Shown here piece after piece: positions 7,601 to 8,907 of a stretch of DNA of 8,907 bases. The position numbers and the translations under genes were made by a program. Every line of letters begins with the position of its first letter. Position 1 is the stretch's first letter. The stretch comes from CAZRZN01 sp964604565 (GTDB lineage: Bacteria; Pseudomonadota; Alphaproteobacteria; Rhodobacterales; Rhodobacteraceae). The stretch is taken from assembly GCA_964604565.1 (NCBI GenBank), contig CAZRZN010000178.1, positions 1 through 8,907 of the forward strand. Reading direction: 5' to 3'. The notes under the pieces are model-generated. The model made no database searches. It was not told where the DNA came from and saw only the letters and a list, made by a program, of their open reading frames with translations.

Positions 7601-7605
7601 CTCCT
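7601..7605 (-). promoter_or_regulatory. Ribosome binding site of the second amidase
   Basis: Read on the minus strand this is AGGAG, eight bases before the ATG at 7592. It fixes the start of the second amidase and argues against the 66-residue longer reading. Confidence 0.7.
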
Positions 7606-7620
7606 GTGAAACCCGGTGTT

Positions 7621-7670
7621 TTGCGCAATAGGGACCAATCCGGCTCTCTGTTCAACACGATAGTCCCAAT
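7621..7670 (-). promoter_or_regulatory. Possible promoter/operator region of the second amidase
   Basis: On the minus strand TTGAAC (7655-7650) and TATTGC (7630-7625) resemble -35 and -10 boxes, but the 19-nt spacer is long. The -10-like box overlaps a perfect palindrome TTGCGCAA (7621-7628). Two similar direct repeats, TAGGGACCAAT (7629-7639) and TAGTCCCAAT (7661-7670, plus-strand reading), start 32 bases apart and flank the -35-like box. This could be a regulator site; no regulator gene is visible in the window. Confidence 0.25.
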
Positions 7671-7872
7671 GAGGGAAAGCCGGGAAATATAAGCACGCGG
7701 CGGTGCCACGGTTCCCAAGTATGGGCGCTGTCCCGGGTTGCGTGGCGGGATATGCAAGCGGTCGCGGTCCCGCGCAGTCGATCGCGACACCCATGCGAAG
7801 CCTTGACAGTTTCATGGCGATAGACCAGATAGACTTCGACGCTGCGCTGCCGCGTGAGCATGCAGTGCCCAT

Positions 7873-7901
7873 TTGACGGGCCATCAGCGCACCACGATTT
7901 T
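7873..7901 (+). promoter_or_regulatory. Candidate promoter of the DEAD-box helicase
   Basis: TTGACG (7873-7878, 5 of 6 to the -35 consensus) and GATTTT (7896-7901, 3 of 6 to the -10 consensus) are 17 bases apart. Transcription from about 7908 would give a leader of roughly 155 nt before the TTG at 8063. Prediction is by eye; the -10 is weak. Confidence 0.3.
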
Positions 7902-7996
7902 CAGTTCCCCATCACGCAGGGTTCCTGACGCGACGGCCGGATGGCGCGGGACAAGCCCGCCCGTCCTGAGGCTGCGCGAACCCTCCCGGGCTGCAC

Positions 7997-8012
7997 TGCG
8001 TGCGGCCACGCA
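7997..8012 (+). other. Leader hairpin upstream of the helicase
   Basis: TGCGTG (7997-8002) and CACGCA (8007-8012) form a perfect 6-bp stem closed by the tetraloop CGGC. A second small stem, GCGGG/CCCGC, lies at 7946-7950 and 7956-7960. Neither has a T-run. If the promoter near 7873 is real, both would sit in the helicase 5' leader. Confidence 0.35.
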
Positions 8013-8050
8013 ACACGGCTGCGCCGGCTTTACTGTCGTGCGCGGTGCAT

Positions 8051-8056
8051 AAAGGA
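8051..8056 (+). promoter_or_regulatory. Ribosome binding site pointing to a TTG start
   Basis: AAAGGA is followed six bases later by the in-frame TTG at 8063. The nearer ATG at 8058 is in another frame. The in-frame GTG at 8045 lies before the site, so it is unlikely to be the start. Confidence 0.6.
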
Positions 8057-8062
8057 TATGAC

Positions 8063-8907
8063 TTGTTCGATTTCGACATGCTCGGCCTCGCGCCGAAACT
8101 CAATACCGCACTCCAGACCGCGGGTTTCAAAGAACCGACCCCGATCCAGAACCAAGCGATTCCGCTGGCCCTCGAAGGGCATGACATCCTCGGTCTGGCT
8201 CAGACGGGGACCGGCAAGACGCTGGCCTTCGGCCTGCCGCTGATCGACCACATGCTGAAGGAATCCGGCCAGCGCGCGCCGAAATCGGCCAAGGCGCTGA
8301 TCCTTGCGCCCACCCGCGAATTGGTGAACCAGATCGCCGACAGCCTGCGCGTTCTCACCACCGGCACCCATCTGAAGGTGGCCACCGTGGTTGGCGGCCA
8401 ATCCATCGGCCGGCAGATCAGTCTGCTGTCCAAGGGCACGGATATTCTTGTGGCAACGCCCGGCCGCCTGATCGACCTGATGGAACGCCGCGCTGTAGAT
8501 CTGGGATCTGTGCGCCATCTCGTGCTGGACGAGGCCGACCAGATGCTGGACCTCGGCTTTATCCATGCCCTGCGCAAAATCGCGCCGCGCCTTGGCACGC
8601 CGCGCCAGACAATGCTGTTTTCGGCCACGATGCCCAAACAGATGGAAGAGTTGAGCCGCGCTTATCTCACCGATCCGCGCCGGGTTCAGGTCGCCCCTCC
8701 GGGCAAGGCCGCCGACAAGGTCACGCAGTCCGTCCATTTCGTCGAGAAATCCTCCAAACCCGCCAAGCTGCGGGAGATCCTGTCGCGGGACGCCGACGCC
8801 CTGACGCTGGTCTTTGCCCGCACCAAACATGGTGCCGAAAAGCTGATGAAAGGGCTGGTGGCCGACGGCTACAACGCCGCCTCGATCCACGGCAACAAGA
8901 GCCAGGG
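8063..8907 (+). CDS. DEAD-box ATP-dependent RNA helicase, RhlE-like (3' end missing)
   Basis: RNA-dependent ATPase that unwinds short RNA duplexes, acting in ribosome assembly, RNA decay or cold adaptation. The first 281 codons are present and cover the whole first RecA domain and part of the second. Motifs in order: Q motif GFKEPTPIQ (21-29), motif I AQTGTGKT (46-53), Ia PTREL (83-87), GG (111-112), Ib TPGR (132-135), motif II DEAD (156-159), motif III SAT (187-189), motif IV LVFARTK (249-255), and HGNKSQ at the window edge. Motifs V and VI lie beyond. The start is placed at TTG 8063 because AAAGGA is six bases upstream and the resulting FDFDMLGL beginning is what I expect of alphaproteobacterial members; an ATG at 8078 is the fallback. 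It reads away from the amidase and looks like a housekeeping gene unrelated to the importer cluster. DEAD-box family membership is certain; the RhlE subgroup is likely, since the distinguishing C-terminal tail is off the window. Confidence 0.93.
   Translation, partial: MFDFDMLGLAPKLNTALQTAGFKEPTPIQNQAIPLALEGHDILGLAQTGTGKTLAFGLPLIDHMLKESGQRAPKSAKALILAPTRELVNQIADSLRVLTTGTHLKVATVVGGQSIGRQISLLSKGTDILVATPGRLIDLMERRAVDLGSVRHLVLDEADQMLDLGFIHALRKIAPRLGTPRQTMLFSATMPKQMEELSRAYLTDPRRVQVAPPGKAADKVTQSVHFVEKSSKPAKLREILSRDADALTLVFARTKHGAEKLMKGLVADGYNAASIHGNKSQ

Larger units (their letters stand above)
7593..8062. other. Divergent intergenic region without a convincing gene
   Basis: About 470 nt lie between the starts of the second amidase (-) and the helicase (+). 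Short open frames on both strands lack a ribosome binding site and protein-like composition. The region holds the amidase control sequences at its left end, a TTGACA at 7803-7808 without a good -10, a better promoter near 7873-7901, and small hairpins at 7946-7960 and 7997-8012. I see no tRNA, transposon end or CRISPR-like repeat in it. Confidence 0.6.

Noticed and set aside
7593..7790. 66-residue N-terminal extension of the second amidase
   Set aside because: The added sequence is not protein-like, and AGGAG eight bases before ATG 7592 marks the start.
7721..7876. Small plus-strand frame of 51 codons in the intergenic region
   Set aside because: There is no ribosome binding site, the first half is compositionally random, and no family is recognised. 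The promoter-like TTGACA lies inside it.
7540..7884. Minus-strand frame of 114 codons
   Set aside because: It overlaps the start and ribosome binding site of the second amidase, and its composition looks non-coding.
8030..8890. Open frame of 286 codons on the minus strand
   Set aside because: It is antisense to a DEAD-box helicase with every expected motif. Its translation is rich in His, Gln, Arg and Gly and shows no recognisable domain; it arises from GC-rich codon bias.

Overview
This GC-rich window looks like chromosomal DNA of an alphaproteobacterium, most likely a Rhodobacterales/Roseobacter-type organism. That placement rests on codon style, long antisense shadow frames and protein flavour; no ribosomal marker is present to confirm it.

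Positions 1-3763 (+) hold the 3' part of a peptide-type ABC import operon. It contains a DppC/OppC-family permease cut by the window edge, then a double ATPase (DppD and DppF halves fused in one chain) whose ATG overlaps the permease stop. An amidase-signature (AS) hydrolase follows 14 nt later. The first permease and the substrate-binding protein would lie upstream, outside the window. A strong hairpin plus TTTT after the amidase probably ends this operon.

Positions 3815-6150 (+) hold a molybdopterin S/N-oxide reductase of the BisC/DMSO-reductase/TMAO-reductase family. It has no export signal and no N-terminal Fe-S cysteines. It appears to have its own promoter, whose -35 coincides with the T-tract of the preceding terminator. 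A second AS amidase (6198-7592, -) converges on it and has its own ribosome binding site.

Positions 7593-8062 are a roughly 470-nt divergent intergenic region with promoter-like elements and small hairpins but no convincing gene. From 8063 a DEAD-box RNA helicase (RhlE-like), probably starting at TTG, runs off the right edge.

My reading of the cluster is that ABC import, amide hydrolysis and oxide reduction could together take up and process a small amide-bearing S-oxide or N-oxide compound. The parts are well supported. The shared substrate is inference. I saw no mobile elements, CRISPR arrays, tRNA or rRNA. The least conventional feature is the set of neighbouring genes, not any single unknown protein.
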